From: Henckelia pumila
Lineage: Eukaryota; Streptophyta; Magnoliopsida; Lamiales; Gesneriaceae
Assembly: GCF_033568475.1 (NCBI RefSeq)
Contig: NC_133122.1
Location: 141,553,402-141,617,401 of the forward strand
Reading direction: 5' to 3'
DNA: 64,000 bases
Shown: one piece after another, positions 15,656 to 27,355 of the stretch
Position numbering within the stretch: the stretch's first letter is position 1
Layout of the letters: every line of letters starts with the position of its first letter
Program-made: the position numbers and the translations under genes
The notes under the pieces: model-generated
The model's input: only the letters and a program-made list of their open reading frames with translations
Told to the model about the DNA's origin: nothing
Databases searched by the model: none

Positions 15656-16442
15656 GGAAAAATTGCATATATCACCCCTGTGAAATTCCGTGTTCGCTGA
15701 TAACTCCTTGTGAAATTTTTTTGAGCTAAAAACCCCTTGTGTTTCTGGATCGGTAGCACGTGCACCTCTCTTGCTGTGTTTTGTGGTTCATGCGCTGATA
15801 AATGCGAAAATGCAAGGGTTTTTTTTTTATAAATTTGGTCCAAAATACCCTTAAATCATACCCATTCAGTTCGGCCATTGAACTCGGTGGCTCACGCGCT
15901 GATAAATGCGAAAATGCAAGGGTTTTTTTTTATAAATTTGGTCCAAAATACCCTTAAATCATACCCATTCAGTTCGGCCATTGAACTCGTCACCTTCATC
16001 TTCTCCGATCACGTCTCCGTATTTTCGACGTTTCCTTGCTTGCTTTAGACTCCTCTTCACCTCCCCTACAAACCTCGACATTTTTCCCTTCATTTTTTTC
16101 CCGCAATATGTCGAGCTACAGCTCCAATCTTGCGTTGTTACTCACCACGAAGACGACTGTTTTTCCTTAATTTCCGACCAACTCCGACCACCAATCTTCC
16201 AAAGAAACCCTGATATATGACCCTCTTTTCCATATGAACAAAACACACACATCAATTTTCCCGATCCGTACTTCCTTTGGGAAGATAAGATATGGGCAAT
16301 TTCGTCATTTTTATGGTAAAATTCTAAATGGTGTGCGTGTGCTATAAATGTGAAATCATAGGGAGTTATTAGCTCAAAAAAATTTCATAAGGGGTTATCA
16401 ACGAACACGGAATTTCACATGGGTGATATATGCAATTTCCCC
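15656..16442. mobile_element. Non-autonomous Mutator-like element (787 bp, long TIRs)
   Basis: The first 84 bp (15656-15739) and the last 84 bp (16359-16442) are inverted copies of each other, sharing for example TTGCATATATCACCC and GTGAAATTCCGTGTTCG. The element is flanked by identical 9-bp repeats TAATAATAA (15647-15655 and 16443-16451), the duplication length of Mutator-like elements. Because the repeat is a simple TAA run, part of the match could be chance. No transposase is present. The interior is richer in GC than its surroundings between about 15975 and 16220, and could be a captured host fragment. Confidence 0.8.
15783..15989. repeat. Two-copy tandem repeat, 104-bp period, inside the Mutator-like element
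   Basis: The block starting GTGG(T/C)TCA(T/C)GCGCTG at 15783 recurs at 15887 and runs to 15989. The copies differ by a few substitutions at the start and by one T in a T-run. Near-identity implies a duplication younger than the divergence of the element's two ends. Confidence 0.85.
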
Positions 16443-17371
16443 TAATAATAATATATTCACCTTTTGATGCTTTTCCCCCTTAAAATGACCCTTGCTTTGG
16501 ATTATATAATACACCAAAATTTGATGTGTACAAATATCAATGCGTGTCAATTGTCAAAGATATCTAACGAACTTAATGGCAAAGATAAGATCCCAAGACA
16601 TAAGATATTGGATTCAAATCTCATTTGTGTGAGTTGTATAGTTAGTAAAAGATTACTCATCTTCACTGTATCAAAAAAGAAATATCAACACGTATGTTCT
16701 ACTAGTATCATTAATCAGTAGTATATATATCAAGTAGCATCACTTTAGTGAATCATGCTTTGACTTTATAACGCATGTGTCTACACAAGTGAAATTTAAG
16801 TTCATTTATACATGTACTTCAAAAATATTTTTAGTGTTTTATAAGTGAAAAAAATTTAAAATATGTGTTTGGATAAATTTTTGTAAAATCTTTTTGAAAA
16901 ATTTAAAAAGTGTTTTTCAAATATAGTTTTTAAAAACTTGATATATGTTTTTAAATATTTTTAGAATGAAACTATGGAAGGTAAAAATGAATAACATAAA
17001 TTTTAAAATATTTTTATAGAATAGTTTTCCAAACACATATTTATTTTTAAAATAAATTTTAAAACATTTTATAAAAACATTAACACTTTTATGAACACGT
17101 TTTATAAGTGCACGTCCAAACACAACCTTAAAATTTTTGAATTCATGGTTTCTACACTAAGCGATTTTTCTTTCTTTCGTACAGAACAAACGTTTGATTC
17201 AAGTTTTACAATAATTAAATTAAAAAATAGTTATATTCCTAATTTATAAATCTACGTGACAACTTTTTCTCAGCTAGCTCTTTCTCCTACCATAGCCGGG
17301 CCGGTCACCTGCACACACTCAACAGCTCATGTCAAGTCGATGTGGTCATTCCGATGCCTAAGTCAATATAG
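16443..17371. other. AT-rich spacer with a probable fold-back MITE (about 16800-17128)
   Basis: The left part, with TTTATAAGTG and ATGTGTTTGGATAAA, is roughly the inverse of the right part, with CACTTATAAAAC and CCAAACACA, so the stretch can fold on itself imperfectly. This resembles hAT-type MITEs of eudicots. The borders and target duplication are not clear. The rest shows nothing recognisable, except that 17290-17371 may belong to an LTR relic continuing at 22253. Confidence 0.4.
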
Positions 17372-18171
17372 TGATAGGATTCTTGTTAGGCATGAACAAC
17401 AAACATGATTATAGACGAAACGTGCCCTTAATTCAATAACAAAAAGAATCAAAGTGTTTTTTTCGATCTTTGAAACAAGTAAAATTTTGAGTATTCACAC
17501 CTAGTTTACAAAAAACTAGTAATAAATAATAAATTATGATTCAAGAGAACCATCAAAGAACTTGTCTTTGACAATCCACGATAAAAAACAATCGACAAAC
17601 GCACAAAGTTGTTAAACTTTGATAAGTTTGATTTAGAACAAAACAATAAGCTTCAAATAAAATTCTAGAGAGAATTTTGGTTGATAATAATAAAAAACTG
17701 AATAATTCTTGTATTAAATAATTAATGTATCTAGTTGTTTTATATTACAACTTTGAAAGGGAAAAAGATAATGCAAAATATGTAAAAGATAGTTTCATAA
17801 TGTATCTCAAATACTCAAAAATAGCAAAAATATCAAAAATAGCAAAAATCCACCGAACACACACAAACATGCCTAAGTGTGTGTGAGTGCGATCAGCGCG
17901 GGTGCGCCCGTGCTCTGTACTTCCACGGCTGCCTCTGTGATTCTCTAGCACTTCAATCACATTATAATGATCTCCAACTTGATTTTCATGAATCTCAAAT
18001 CCTTCTAGTCTTGATTGCAAATTGTTAGACACTTTTTGATACATCACGAATATTTGAAGTGCTTCTTTAAACATCTTGTTTCGTCCCCTCGTTCTTGGAC
18101 CTTGCGGCAACTCTAGCAGATCCCATTTATTCATTGCTTGATAAATTCGAGAGCTATCCATGATCGCATCA
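17372..18171 (-). repeat. 3' LTR of the gypsy fossil
   Basis: It begins TGATAGGATTC and ends GATCGCATCA on the plus strand. A pol-like frame on the minus strand (about 18230 down to 17745, phrase LPQGPRTRGRNKMFKEAL) runs across the polypurine tract into this LTR. Pol frames of plant gypsy elements often end in such a basic GP-T-R-R-K segment near the 3' LTR. Confidence 0.85.
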
Positions 18172-18173
18172 TA

Positions 18174-18184
18174 CTCCTCTTCTT
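18174..18184 (-). other. Polypurine tract of the gypsy fossil
   Basis: Read on the minus strand it is AAGAAGAGGAG, two bases before the LTR start TGATGC, in the place expected for plus-strand priming. Confidence 0.65.
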
Positions 18185-18781
18185 GAAAAATATTTGTCCA
18201 CAAATCTTGCTCGTTACCTATACCAAACATAGAAATATTAGAAACATTAAAAATTTTATCGACAATACACTTACCTCATATTTTTTTTGCAAGCTTTATG
18301 ATCCAACTTCTCCTCATCAATTATTGTGCCTTGCACACTCATAACAAGATCAAAATTCACAAAATTCTTCACGCACAAGATAAATACCTCGACACTATTA
18401 ACATGCAAAAATATGGTCAATATTTCATTAAGTATGGCATAAATCAAATTTTTTTCCTTTTTAGACCTAGTTAATCCCAACACAAATTAAATTCATAGAT
18501 ATGTATAACTATTGTGTTTTAGGAATAAGAAGTGATTTATTCAAATCATAGAAGTGTAACCTAATCTTTGCTTCTCCACAAACAATATACCTCTCACAAC
18601 TCTACTCGACATATCACTTCATATGTAACCATAACAAATATTTATCCACCATATTCATTGTTTTGGATTTCTCAATATAATACATCAAACTTACAGCATA
18701 TGTTCTTTCAACAAGTAAATCATTCAATGATTAATGAACATATAAAGAAAATTTTGTCCTCTTCAAACAAGTACTCATTGC

Positions 18782-19096
18782 TCACATAAAATTTATCATG
18801 AATATTACCAACCAAACATAGTTCATAAACACCCATAAATCATAACCCGACACATAGAAAACCTTAAAAAGCTCAAAATCCAACATAATTAACACAAGTC
18901 TCAAATGTTCAACATGTTCAAGCAAAATTTTGCTATATACTAAAATATCATCAAAGTATACCAGAGCAAATTTACCTATGTGTGCATGCAAAACATGGTT
19001 CATCAATCTCATGAAAGTGCCAAGTGCATTATTAGCTAGTTCAAAAGACATGACTAACCATTTTAGAAGATATGACTTTCCACCTAGACAACTCAT
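18782..19096 (-). pseudogene. Reverse transcriptase fragment of the gypsy fossil
   Basis: The core shows FMRLMNHVL, GKFALVYFDDILVYSK and EHVEHLRLVL, the palm region of a Ty3/gypsy reverse transcriptase with the catalytic Y-x-D-D box as YFDD. It is part of a broken element and is not a host gene. Confidence 0.85.
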
Positions 19097-19099
19097 GCA

Positions 19100-19579
19100 T
19101 CATTCACACACATCAACATAAACCAAATCAACCAATCTTTTAATATGCACCAATTCAAGAAACTTGATATCAAGATTTGAAATCAAAGCATATTTCATAG
19201 ATAACACATTCTCAACTCTCTCATGAAAGTAATAAAATCCAAACAAATTAGAATTAAGATCATAAATTAGAAAGTTGGCATTGGGATTGTATCTGATATT
19301 TGAATTTAAATCATACCTCCCAAAGAGAACAACTTTCAAATCTTCAACCTCACTTTGTGGGTACTCAACTTTTTGTAGACCAAACATGTGCACCTTTTTA
19401 ATATTGTATCTCCTTTGCCTACTCATCGACACATCTCCCACAACCTGCAAAGAAAAACGAACATTGATCAATATTGAACCGGCTATATCATGACAATGAG
19501 ATAAAATCTCTTTGTACAAAAGTACTTTATGGGGTTTATACAAATTTTCAAAATTTTCAATCTCATAATTTAGGACCAT
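19100..19579 (-). pseudogene. Pol spacer region of the gypsy fossil (protease to reverse transcriptase)
   Basis: This lies between the gag-like and reverse transcriptase regions, with phrases such as YKEILSHCHDIAGSI and FVDLVYVDVCE-like text. It is too degraded to assign a domain. Placement follows from element order. Confidence 0.4.
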
Positions 19580-19926
19580 ATATGTTTTTTTTCTTGGCCT
19601 ATTTCCTCTTATTTTCTTTTCTCTGATTTTTTTATCTCCAAGGCCATCTCACTCTTTTAATTTGTACACTCTTTTTTTCGGTCTCTACTTTTTTTTTCTT
19701 TTTTTTTCTTTTTCTTTCTTTTCCATGGCTATCTCACTTTTTGTTCACTCTTTCTTTCGGCCATATCAATCAATTTATGAAATTCCAATTGATCATCAAG
19801 AACTTTTTTTAGACTCAATTGAAAAAAAAAATTAGATTACTACTCCAATAATTCATTGTTAACATCACTATACTCCACAACATCACTATCCTCCACAATA
19901 TGAACATTGAAAACTTCTAGATCCAA

Positions 19927-20775
19927 TTATGATTCACCTTCAACGATCGCATGTTTTTCAACATTCAAATCATCAATCGTTGGAGTCTCATCATCCTCAA
20001 CTTTTTCAACTTCAACTTTCGATTCAACATCCATTACAACTTTGGATTCAACCTCTACTTGAGAATCCACCACTTTCATCACCTCATTTGGATATTGGCT
20101 AAGATCATGCCCAACTTTTTGACACCAATCACATATTATATCACAAGTACTATAATTTGAAAGTTTAGATGCACCTTGATATCCATGATTGAGAATTTCA
20201 CGCCTTGAATTCCTCATTGTCTCAGTCACGACCTCCGCCTCTTCACTCGATTTTTGTGTGGACGCATCATGCAAGTCACTTCTATTAATTCTCCTATTGT
20301 AGTGATTAGGATCCAAACGTTTTTTCGTCATTCTTTTCAACTCATCCAACGTGACTATAAGACTCATCCCACATCTTCTCTTATTCACCACCAATTTATT
20401 CCACCAAGTGCAAGCATAGTCGGTAAACTTTATTATGATTAGGTTAACCTTCTTAGTTTTTGAAATATCATGACCATAAAATAAATATTCTATATTTTTC
20501 TCCCACTTCACATACGTCTCCGGATCCGAATATCCATGGAACGACGGAATCTTTATTATCTTAATTCTACCTACATAATTTATCCAATCTCTCTCTCCAT
20601 AACAAACATCATCATGCCTAAACCTATCTCTATATCCATCTACTCTTCTTTCTCTCCCCCAATTCTCATTATAAATTTCATAATCTCTACCAACGTCATA
20701 ATCATATTTCAACTTACTTATTTTCTCGCGTAATGGTTCTAATGCCGCCCTCATCACCTTAGTCAACTCTTCCAC
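19927..20775 (-). pseudogene. Gag-like region of the gypsy fossil
   Basis: The phrases IKIPSFHGYSDPETYVKWE, FTDYACTWWNKL and a CDWCQKVGHDLSQYP segment, which resembles a degraded zinc knuckle, identify a plant gypsy gag. Charged N-terminal repeats (GRERRVDGYRDRFRHDD) are usual for this group. Confidence 0.85.
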
Positions 20776-21411
20776 TTGAACCTTGGAAAAACATAAGTTC
20801 GAACCATCCCCTCATTCTTTATTAAATTTTCTATAAGACATTATACCTGCAATAAAAAGGTTAGTAATAAAATATTTCTCACTCAAATTCTCACTAGTCA
20901 CTCCAAAGAAAATCACTCACACTCTTTTTTTTTTGTTTACTCAAAATATATGGAAGGGCTTATACTTTGTGATTGTAAGTATCTAACTCACAAGTTCAAA
21001 CTTGTAGACACTTGCAAATCGACTCACGTAGATTGCACAAAAACAAGGAATTGACTTATGAAGATTGAAACAGACTTGACACCCAAAGACTCACAAGACA
21101 AAAGAAATTTTTCACAAGTTATTTTTATATCTCTTTTTTTTTTTTTACAATTTCGGTCTTCCTCTATTTTTTTTTGACCGATTGTTTTTTTATTTTTTTT
21201 AACTTGTAGCACAAAACACGAAACTTGGGCGAAAAGATTGACAAAAACGACACATAAAGAACGAAGAACGAAGAATGAAGAACAAAAAAAAAAAGATAAG
21301 AACCAAAGAGCTTGATTCCAACTGATACGATGAACGAAGAACGAGAAATAAGAAACGAAGAACGAATATGGATAAAATAAGGATACGACTTACTTGAATC
21401 AAAGGAACCGT

Positions 21412-21424
21412 GCTCTGATTACCA
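21412..21424 (-). other. Primer-binding site of the gypsy fossil
   Basis: The minus strand reads TGGTAATCAGAGC, a near match to the initiator-Met tRNA primer site TGGTATCAGAGC, 7 bp inside the 5' LTR. Confidence 0.75.
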
Positions 21425-21431
21425 AATAATA

Positions 21432-22252
21432 TGATTCTTATTAGGCATGAACATCAAACACGATTATAGACGAAACGTGCCCTCAATTCAATAACAAAAA
21501 GAATCAAAGTGTTTTTCTCGATCTTTGAAACAAGTAAAATTTTGGATATTCAACCCTAGTTTATAAGAAACTAGTAATAAATAATCACGAAACAATTGTG
21601 ATTCAAGGAAACTTTCAAATAACTTGTCTTTGAAAATATATGATAAATAACAATCGACAAACGCCAAAAAGTTGTTAAACTTTGATAAGTTTGATTTAGA
21701 ACAAAGAAATAAGCTTCAAATAAAATTCTAGAGAGAATTTTGGTTGACAATCATAAAAACTGAATAATTCTTGTATTGATAATGAATGTATCTATTTGTT
21801 TTATATTACAACTTTGAAAGGTAAAAATATAATGCAAAATATGCAAAAGATATTTTTCTAATGGATCTCAAACACTCAAAAATAGGAAAAATATCAAAAA
21901 TAGCAAAAATTCATCGAACACACACAAACATGCCGAAGTGTGTGTGAGTGCGATCAGGGCGGGTGCGCCATAGAAGGGAGAGGGTGCGCCCGTGCTCTGC
22001 ACTTCCACGGTTGCCTCCGTGATTCTCTAGCACTTCAATCATGTTATAATGATCTCCAAATTGATTACCATGAAACCCAAATCCTTCTATTCTTGATGAC
22101 AAATTGTTAGACACTTCTTGATACATTACAAATCTTTGAAGTGCTTCTTTAAACATCTTATTCCGTCCCATCGTTGTTGGACCTTGCGGCAACTCTAGCG
22201 GATCCCATTTCTTATTGCTTGATAAATTCGAGAGCTATCCATGATCCCATCA
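21432..22252 (-). repeat. 5' LTR of the gypsy fossil
   Basis: It begins TGATTCTTATTAGG and ends GATCCCATCA on the plus strand. It is 21 bp longer than its partner, partly because of a short GGTGCGCC-containing duplication near 21960. Confidence 0.85.
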
Positions 22253-22560
22253 TATAGGGTACTTATGGGAGAAGAAAAACTCTATGATATGCAGTGAAAT
22301 GTGCAATATATTGTGTATGAGATTTTATATATTTTTAATGTTGTGTCAAGAATGAATCAAACCTAAGTATTTATAGGTGAATCCTATAAGATTCCTACCC
22401 ACATTGGAAAACCGAGAATATTTGCTTCTTTTCTGAATTCAAACTTTCATCTTCATTAAATATTCTTTACTTATCTTGCTACATATGCGGGTATCTAGAT
22501 AACAAATATGAATTATCTAACTAAATAACATTTGTTTGACAATGATTTTGAAATATAACC
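22253..22560 (-). other. Possible older LTR relic hosting the gypsy fossil
   Basis: If the gypsy element is removed, 17290-17371 meets 22253 in a sequence that reads like another gypsy-type LTR. It has a minus-strand TATAAATA near 22366-22376 and A+T-rich arms. The call rests on style rather than a matching partner. Confidence 0.3.
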
Positions 22561-24183
22561 TTCTCAATTTTTTCATTTTGTTTAATCTTTGTATTTTCTT
22601 TGTGATTGAATGTCATTTTGCAAATTTTTTTAAGAAAGGTCATAAATCAAAAATTTTGTTTGACAAATGTCATTTTTTAAACTATCTATATATCTGGTTT
22701 ATCATCTTTTCAAACTTCACATTGATCATCGAGTCATCTTTTTTGACCTCATCTCGAGCCCGAATCAAGACCCGAGCACTTACGAGATATCACTATCATC
22801 TCATCATATCCTACGTTTGGTAGCCATGAATATGGTAGGAAAACACATCTATCCGACGTTTGGCAGGAAAAATGAATACTTCGAGTAAACCTGAGGAACT
22901 GTTACAAAACTATTATTCAATCTTGAAAAGGCCCTACTACAATCCAACTTTGACCCCAGGACTATTAAGAAGCCTACCCTCTACAGTGCCGCAGATTACA
23001 CTTCAATCACATGTTACTACCCTTCGCCCTAGAAAAGAAAAAATCCCATATATTGCTCCCACCCATTGAAGAGCAGCGCTCCCACCCATTGAAGAACATC
23101 GCCGACTCAGATGTATTCTTCGCGAAGGTATGACTCTATTCCCCTTCCAATTCTGAATATACGATGTATACGGTGACCTACTATGTGTCCTCCAAATCAA
23201 TGTGTGCGTAATATAGCTTTCTTTGAAAAAATGATTTAAATACCTAAAAATACAAAAATATTGAACCTAAATGATAAGTTCATGGATATTACTTTTTTGA
23301 TTTAGGACTATATATTATTGAACCAAAATCTAAATTTTTCGAGAAGAAGCATTGCACAATTTGCAGTAAATAGTAAAAAAATAAAGTGAAAATGTTTAAT
23401 AAATATTTTATAATTTGATCTTAAGAAAATTATATATCATGGGTTGAAGCGAAATAAAATATAAAAAATTACCCCATTCAAATAAATAATTAAATTAGTT
23501 TTGTTTATAATTCTATATTTAATTGAATAAAATAATATAATTTTAATTAAATAACTATGAAAAGTATTAGTTATTTTATCTTAATATTAGTTGTACGAAA
23601 AATATATTTTAATAGTAAATTTTATCATTATATTAAATTAAGTAATAGGTTCAATTATGTTTTAAATAAAATTTAATACTTAAATTAATTAAAATATAAT
23701 TGTATAAATAAAATTAATTAGAAATTATTATTTAATGTATTAAATTAATTTTGTTTATAATATCTAAAAATTTTGAGAAAAAATAATAATATGAAAAAAT
23801 TAATAATTAATAAAATTAAAAATATTTAATAAATATTTTATAATTGAATCTTATGAAAAATTGTGTATTATGAGTTGAATAGATAAAAAAGGGTATACTC
23901 TCAAGGGATCAAATACGCATTTTCAATATTTTACAGGGTATTTGGTGCAAAACGAACTCAAAATATTTGTCAAGTCGCATGAGTGACGCGTGCTCAACCA
24001 ATCACTCATATTAAGGGGAACATGTGCTAATTTCATAAAAAATCATGGTTGGAAATGTCTATTAAAATTTTACATGGGTGAAGTGTGTATTTTCAATATT
24101 TCACAGAAGTATTTTGTGCAAATAACTCTTTTAAAAAATAGACTTTACAAAAAGGCAAGGCTTATATTATTTAGGGAAAATTG
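22560..24183. other. AT-rich spacer; two direct repeats at 23911-23958 and 24081-24128
   Basis: No gene is recognised. A stretch containing TTTTCAATATTT, ACAG and TTTGGTGCAAA recurs 170 bp later in the same direction with about 80% identity by eye. A short duplicated GCTCCCACCCATTGAAGA lies at about 23057-23093. The interval 23220-23870 is very AT-rich with many ATTAAATTAATT-like words. Confidence 0.45.
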
Positions 24184-24471
24184 TAATTGATCATGTATGT
24201 TTGTCATTTTATAATTCCGGTCCTCTGTATTTTCATATTTCAGTTTTATTCCTGTATGTTTCGATTTTTGGTAATTTTAGTAATTTTTTTCGAAAATTCT
24301 TACGTGTCACTATACACGTCAGTTCTACATCAAAGCATTGATGTCACATTAGCGTCACATCAAAAAAAAGATTAAAATTATCAAAAACAAAAATAGCGAC
24401 CTAAAACTAAAATATAAAAATATAAAATATCGAAATTGCAAAATGGCAAACATAAACCAAATAAACAATTA
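24184..24471. mobile_element. Fold-back MITE with arms of about 110 bp
   Basis: The left arm (24184-24297) and the inverse of the right arm (24361-24471) share TAATTG, TATGTTTG(T/C)CATTTT, CATATTT/TATATTTT and TAATTTTA with scattered mismatches. The loop contains ACGTGTC and its inverse. No coding capacity. No clear target duplication, so superfamily is open. It ends 131 bp before the ATG at 24603. Confidence 0.65.
24302..24308 (+). promoter_or_regulatory. ACGTGTC, ABRE-type motif in the MITE loop
   Basis: ACGTGTC is a classical abscisic-acid response core bound by ABF/AREB bZIP factors. A second copy on the other strand, GACACGT, lies at 24539-24545, outside the MITE. Both fall within 310 bp of the start codon at 24603. 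Function is inferred only. Confidence 0.4.
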
Positions 24472-24602
24472 TTTAAAACAATAGTTTGGTAAAAATCGTA
24501 GGAGGGTGCCGAATCACGCGCCACACAGACGCGTGACAGACACGTCTAATCTAATCTCAAACATTTCTTCAAATCTCACACTCTAAAACGATTTGCATCA
24601 GA

Positions 24603-26695
24603 ATGGCTATGTCTCGAATCTTGTACCAATCCCTCCCCCGCTCCGCCCTCCGCCCTCCCACGCCGCTCATCAATCACCACCGCCACCGCTCCAACAAGAC
24701 GCATCACGTCCAGCTCATTGAACTAGACCTTGAAGCTTCCTCCTCCTCGCAGCCCGATGCGTCGGAGGCCGCCGCCGAGGTTATCACTCTGGGTATCAAG
24801 AAGCTCGAGGATGCGATCCACAGCATCATGGTACGCCGCGCCGCACCCGATTGGCTCCCCTTCCTCCCTGGCTACTCCTACTGGGTCCCACCTCGTGCCA
24901 CCGCGATGCGTGGCCACTCCGCCGGCAGCGTGATTGAGGCTCTGGGAAATATTTCACCTTCGGGTGAAACGAAGGATCTCCGGGGGTCTGTGTATGATAT
25001 GTTGTCGGAGGATGAACAATTGTCCTTTTCGTCAGCGAAAGGATGGCCTTCGTCTGAGTTTTTTATTGAAGGTGGTAATCAGAGAAATCGATATTGATTG
25101 ATTGATTGATTTATTCGAATTTTATTTGGAATTTATGCACGAGAAACTTGAATTTTAACGCCGAGTGATAAATTAATGTAGTTAGGTTAACTTGATTGAT
25201 TAAATGTCCGTAATTGCAATTCCTAGGATCATCGCACTGGAAATGATGATATTAAACAGGTCTAGAATTCCACTTATCCATTCTAATTGGGGGAATCAAA
25301 TTCTTGTTGATCTTACACTTGGAGTGGAAAAGTGTACATTTTCCTCAATTTTTGTTGTTGCCGTGAAGAAGTTGATTGATCATTCATAGTCTAGGATAAA
25401 TATTGACGCTGTTTTGGATCGACTGAAGATTATCTCTTAATTGGACATCATTTTATTTTGCGTGACTTCATTTTCCTTTTTGTTAATTATACATCCGATC
25501 TGAAGAAAAGAGGGTTCAAATTCTCAAGTTTCTTGATTTATTGTTTCTTGGCTTAGCTTGCTGCATATAAGTTGCATAGTTGGAGTTGTTAGCAGGTAAG
25601 AATTTCAGACAGGAATTTTGGCGGAGAGAATGTGAAGATTCACCGAGAGTGAGAGTTGTCTTTTAGCTATGCGTGGGAAATGAGCTAGTGGGAAATGAGG
25701 TAGAGGCCCGAAGTAAGTTTGTAACCGGATGTGGATTGTAATATAGACAAGATGGATAGGTGGGGGCTCTTGATTGAGCACAAACTTAAGAGGTGAAAGC
25801 CTGAAGACAGCAAGAAAATCATGAATCGGGGAAATAAAGGAATTGCTGGAATGGGAAAGATCTAGTTCTTTTCAGTTAGTATCTTCAGTCAACATTTTCC
25901 AGTATGTAATCAAGGGTCAGCATACTGATCTTTTCCATGTCTATTTTGATCTTTTTGATACATCTGCAGATTATCTTGGACATCCGTTTCTTATACTTTT
26001 TGGTTTTGCTAAAATTTCCTGTTAAAGAACAATCAACCTTATTTCACATTAGTTCACTTAAACGTGATTGGGTTGAGAATCGGTTACCTCTTTTTGTCAA
26101 ATCAGTTGTCATAATTGAAAAGAATATTTTAGAATTATCTAAAAACTTGCTATCCTTACTGGCTGATACTCTGGCTATGAAATGTCTGGATTTGTTGCTT
26201 GTCAAACTTAAACTGAACTCAATCAGGAAATTTTCCACCACAATGGTTTGAGTGTTGGTAGTTTTTCTTGTAATACTTTAGTGTATATGTATAATTGTAT
26301 ATATTCATCTCTCATTCTGTTATTGGGAGCAAAATGTTGGCCCCTTTATCCGGTTTGTGCATTTTTCACTTTTTTTTCTTGGCTGCTTGCTGAAAAATAC
26401 AATATGGTATACCTGAATTGATTTCAGAAATATATTATCAGGATTTTATTTCCATTATAAATTAAGTCATAAACAAGATTGAAGTTCTTACATAAAATCT
26501 CGTGAGGTTGAAAATGTGAAAAAGACTTGTAAATTGCTCCTTCACCTCATGGTTCGACATAATCATGTTATACTTTCTTGGACTCCAGGTACTTCACCAG
26601 TACATCCTATTCCAGTGGTGAAAGTGGAGGTGAAAATTCAAGATAGTGAAAGTAACGCAGATGACACATCTACTTCGGTGGACGAGGAAGGATGA
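24603..26695 (+). CDS. Conserved plant protein of unknown function, probably organelle-targeted
   Basis: Two exons, 24603-25071 and 26589-26695, join in frame to 191 aa. A donor 3 nt further (exon to 25074) gives 192 aa. The N terminus is rich in Arg, Ser, Pro and His with almost no acidic residues over the first 35 positions, like a mitochondrial or plastid transit peptide. The central block is the recognisable part: EVITLGIKKLEDAIHSI followed by RRAAPDWLPFLPGYSYWVPP (78-97), and later KGWPSSEFF. The tail is acidic (DSESNADDTSTSVDEEG). I recall homologous short proteins across flowering plants with the WLPF-PG-SYWVPP core but no assigned function. The first exon is GC-rich against AT-rich surroundings, as expected for a real gene. 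Confidence 0.75.
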
Positions 26696-27322
26696 ATGCT
26701 AACTTGTGTCAAAATTTAGCCTATGGTTAATCTGGTACCTTTCAATCCGATTCATGCATTCCATTGCCTTATATCATATGTACCAGCATCTGTGTAATCA
26801 TCTGCCCATTCTCTATCTTGATGGCTAAAATCCGCTGGCAATATTATCATTTATTGCAAGTTTCTCTCTTCTTCCTTTCACTTGGCGATCAATTTCTCAA
26901 ATTACTAGTGCTTCAAGAATGTGTTGAATCATCAGGATATGAGTGTAGTTGTGAAATTATGCACTGTTTTGCAGGTTTATGACCTGTGTAGATATCCAGA
27001 GCATGCAGGATGGGCAAATGTATGAAAAGAACTGGGCGACTGGGCGCGAAGGAAGATGGTGAGCACCGACTGATCATTTGGGATTTGGCTTTTATCTGGT
27101 TCTGCAATACCGGAGAATGGTCCGTTTTGAATATCATGATGTTGTAGCCAAGACATGTATAGTTTCAATTTCTTCGTGTGATCTTATTATACTTGTATTA
27201 TCAATAAGATGAGCATTAATTTTGGTATCATGTTATTATTATCAAAGATGGCGATTTTTGCTCAACTTTCTTGACAAATTTGAATCCAACTTTTGTTTTC
27301 CTCAGTAGTTTTTGGAAACTCC
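26696..27322 (+). other. Probable 3' untranslated region of the 24603 gene and following spacer
   Basis: Sequence after the stop is less AT-rich than the spacer beyond. A near-consensus signal AATAAG at about 27202 is a plausible poly(A) signal. No other gene is seen. Confidence 0.35.

Positions 27323-27350
<28 letters not shown>
27323..27350. repeat. Poly(A) tract, 28 bp
   Basis: An uninterrupted run of 28 A. It could be a retroposon tail, but no SINE or LINE body is recognised upstream on either strand. Confidence 0.9.

Positions 27351-27355
<5 letters not shown>

Larger units (their letters stand above)
17372..22252 (-). mobile_element. Ty3/gypsy LTR retrotransposon fossil, minus strand
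   Basis: Two direct repeats of about 0.8 kb (17372-18171 and 21432-22252) bound the element, with the same 5-bp target duplication TATAG outside (17367-17371 and 22253-22257). On the minus strand the order is 5' LTR, primer-binding site, gag-like region, pol spacer, reverse transcriptase fragment, polypurine tract, 3' LTR. The YFDDILVYS motif identifies a gypsy-type reverse transcriptase. It is heavily broken, with many breaks, and its inner part of about 3.3 kb is shorter than usual for the family. By eye about one base in ten differs between the LTRs over the first 230 bp, suggesting insertion some millions of years ago. Confidence 0.88.

Noticed and set aside
22860-23069. Short frame beginning MAGKMNTSSKPEELLQNYYS
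   Set aside because: Too short, with no family resemblance and no splice partner found.
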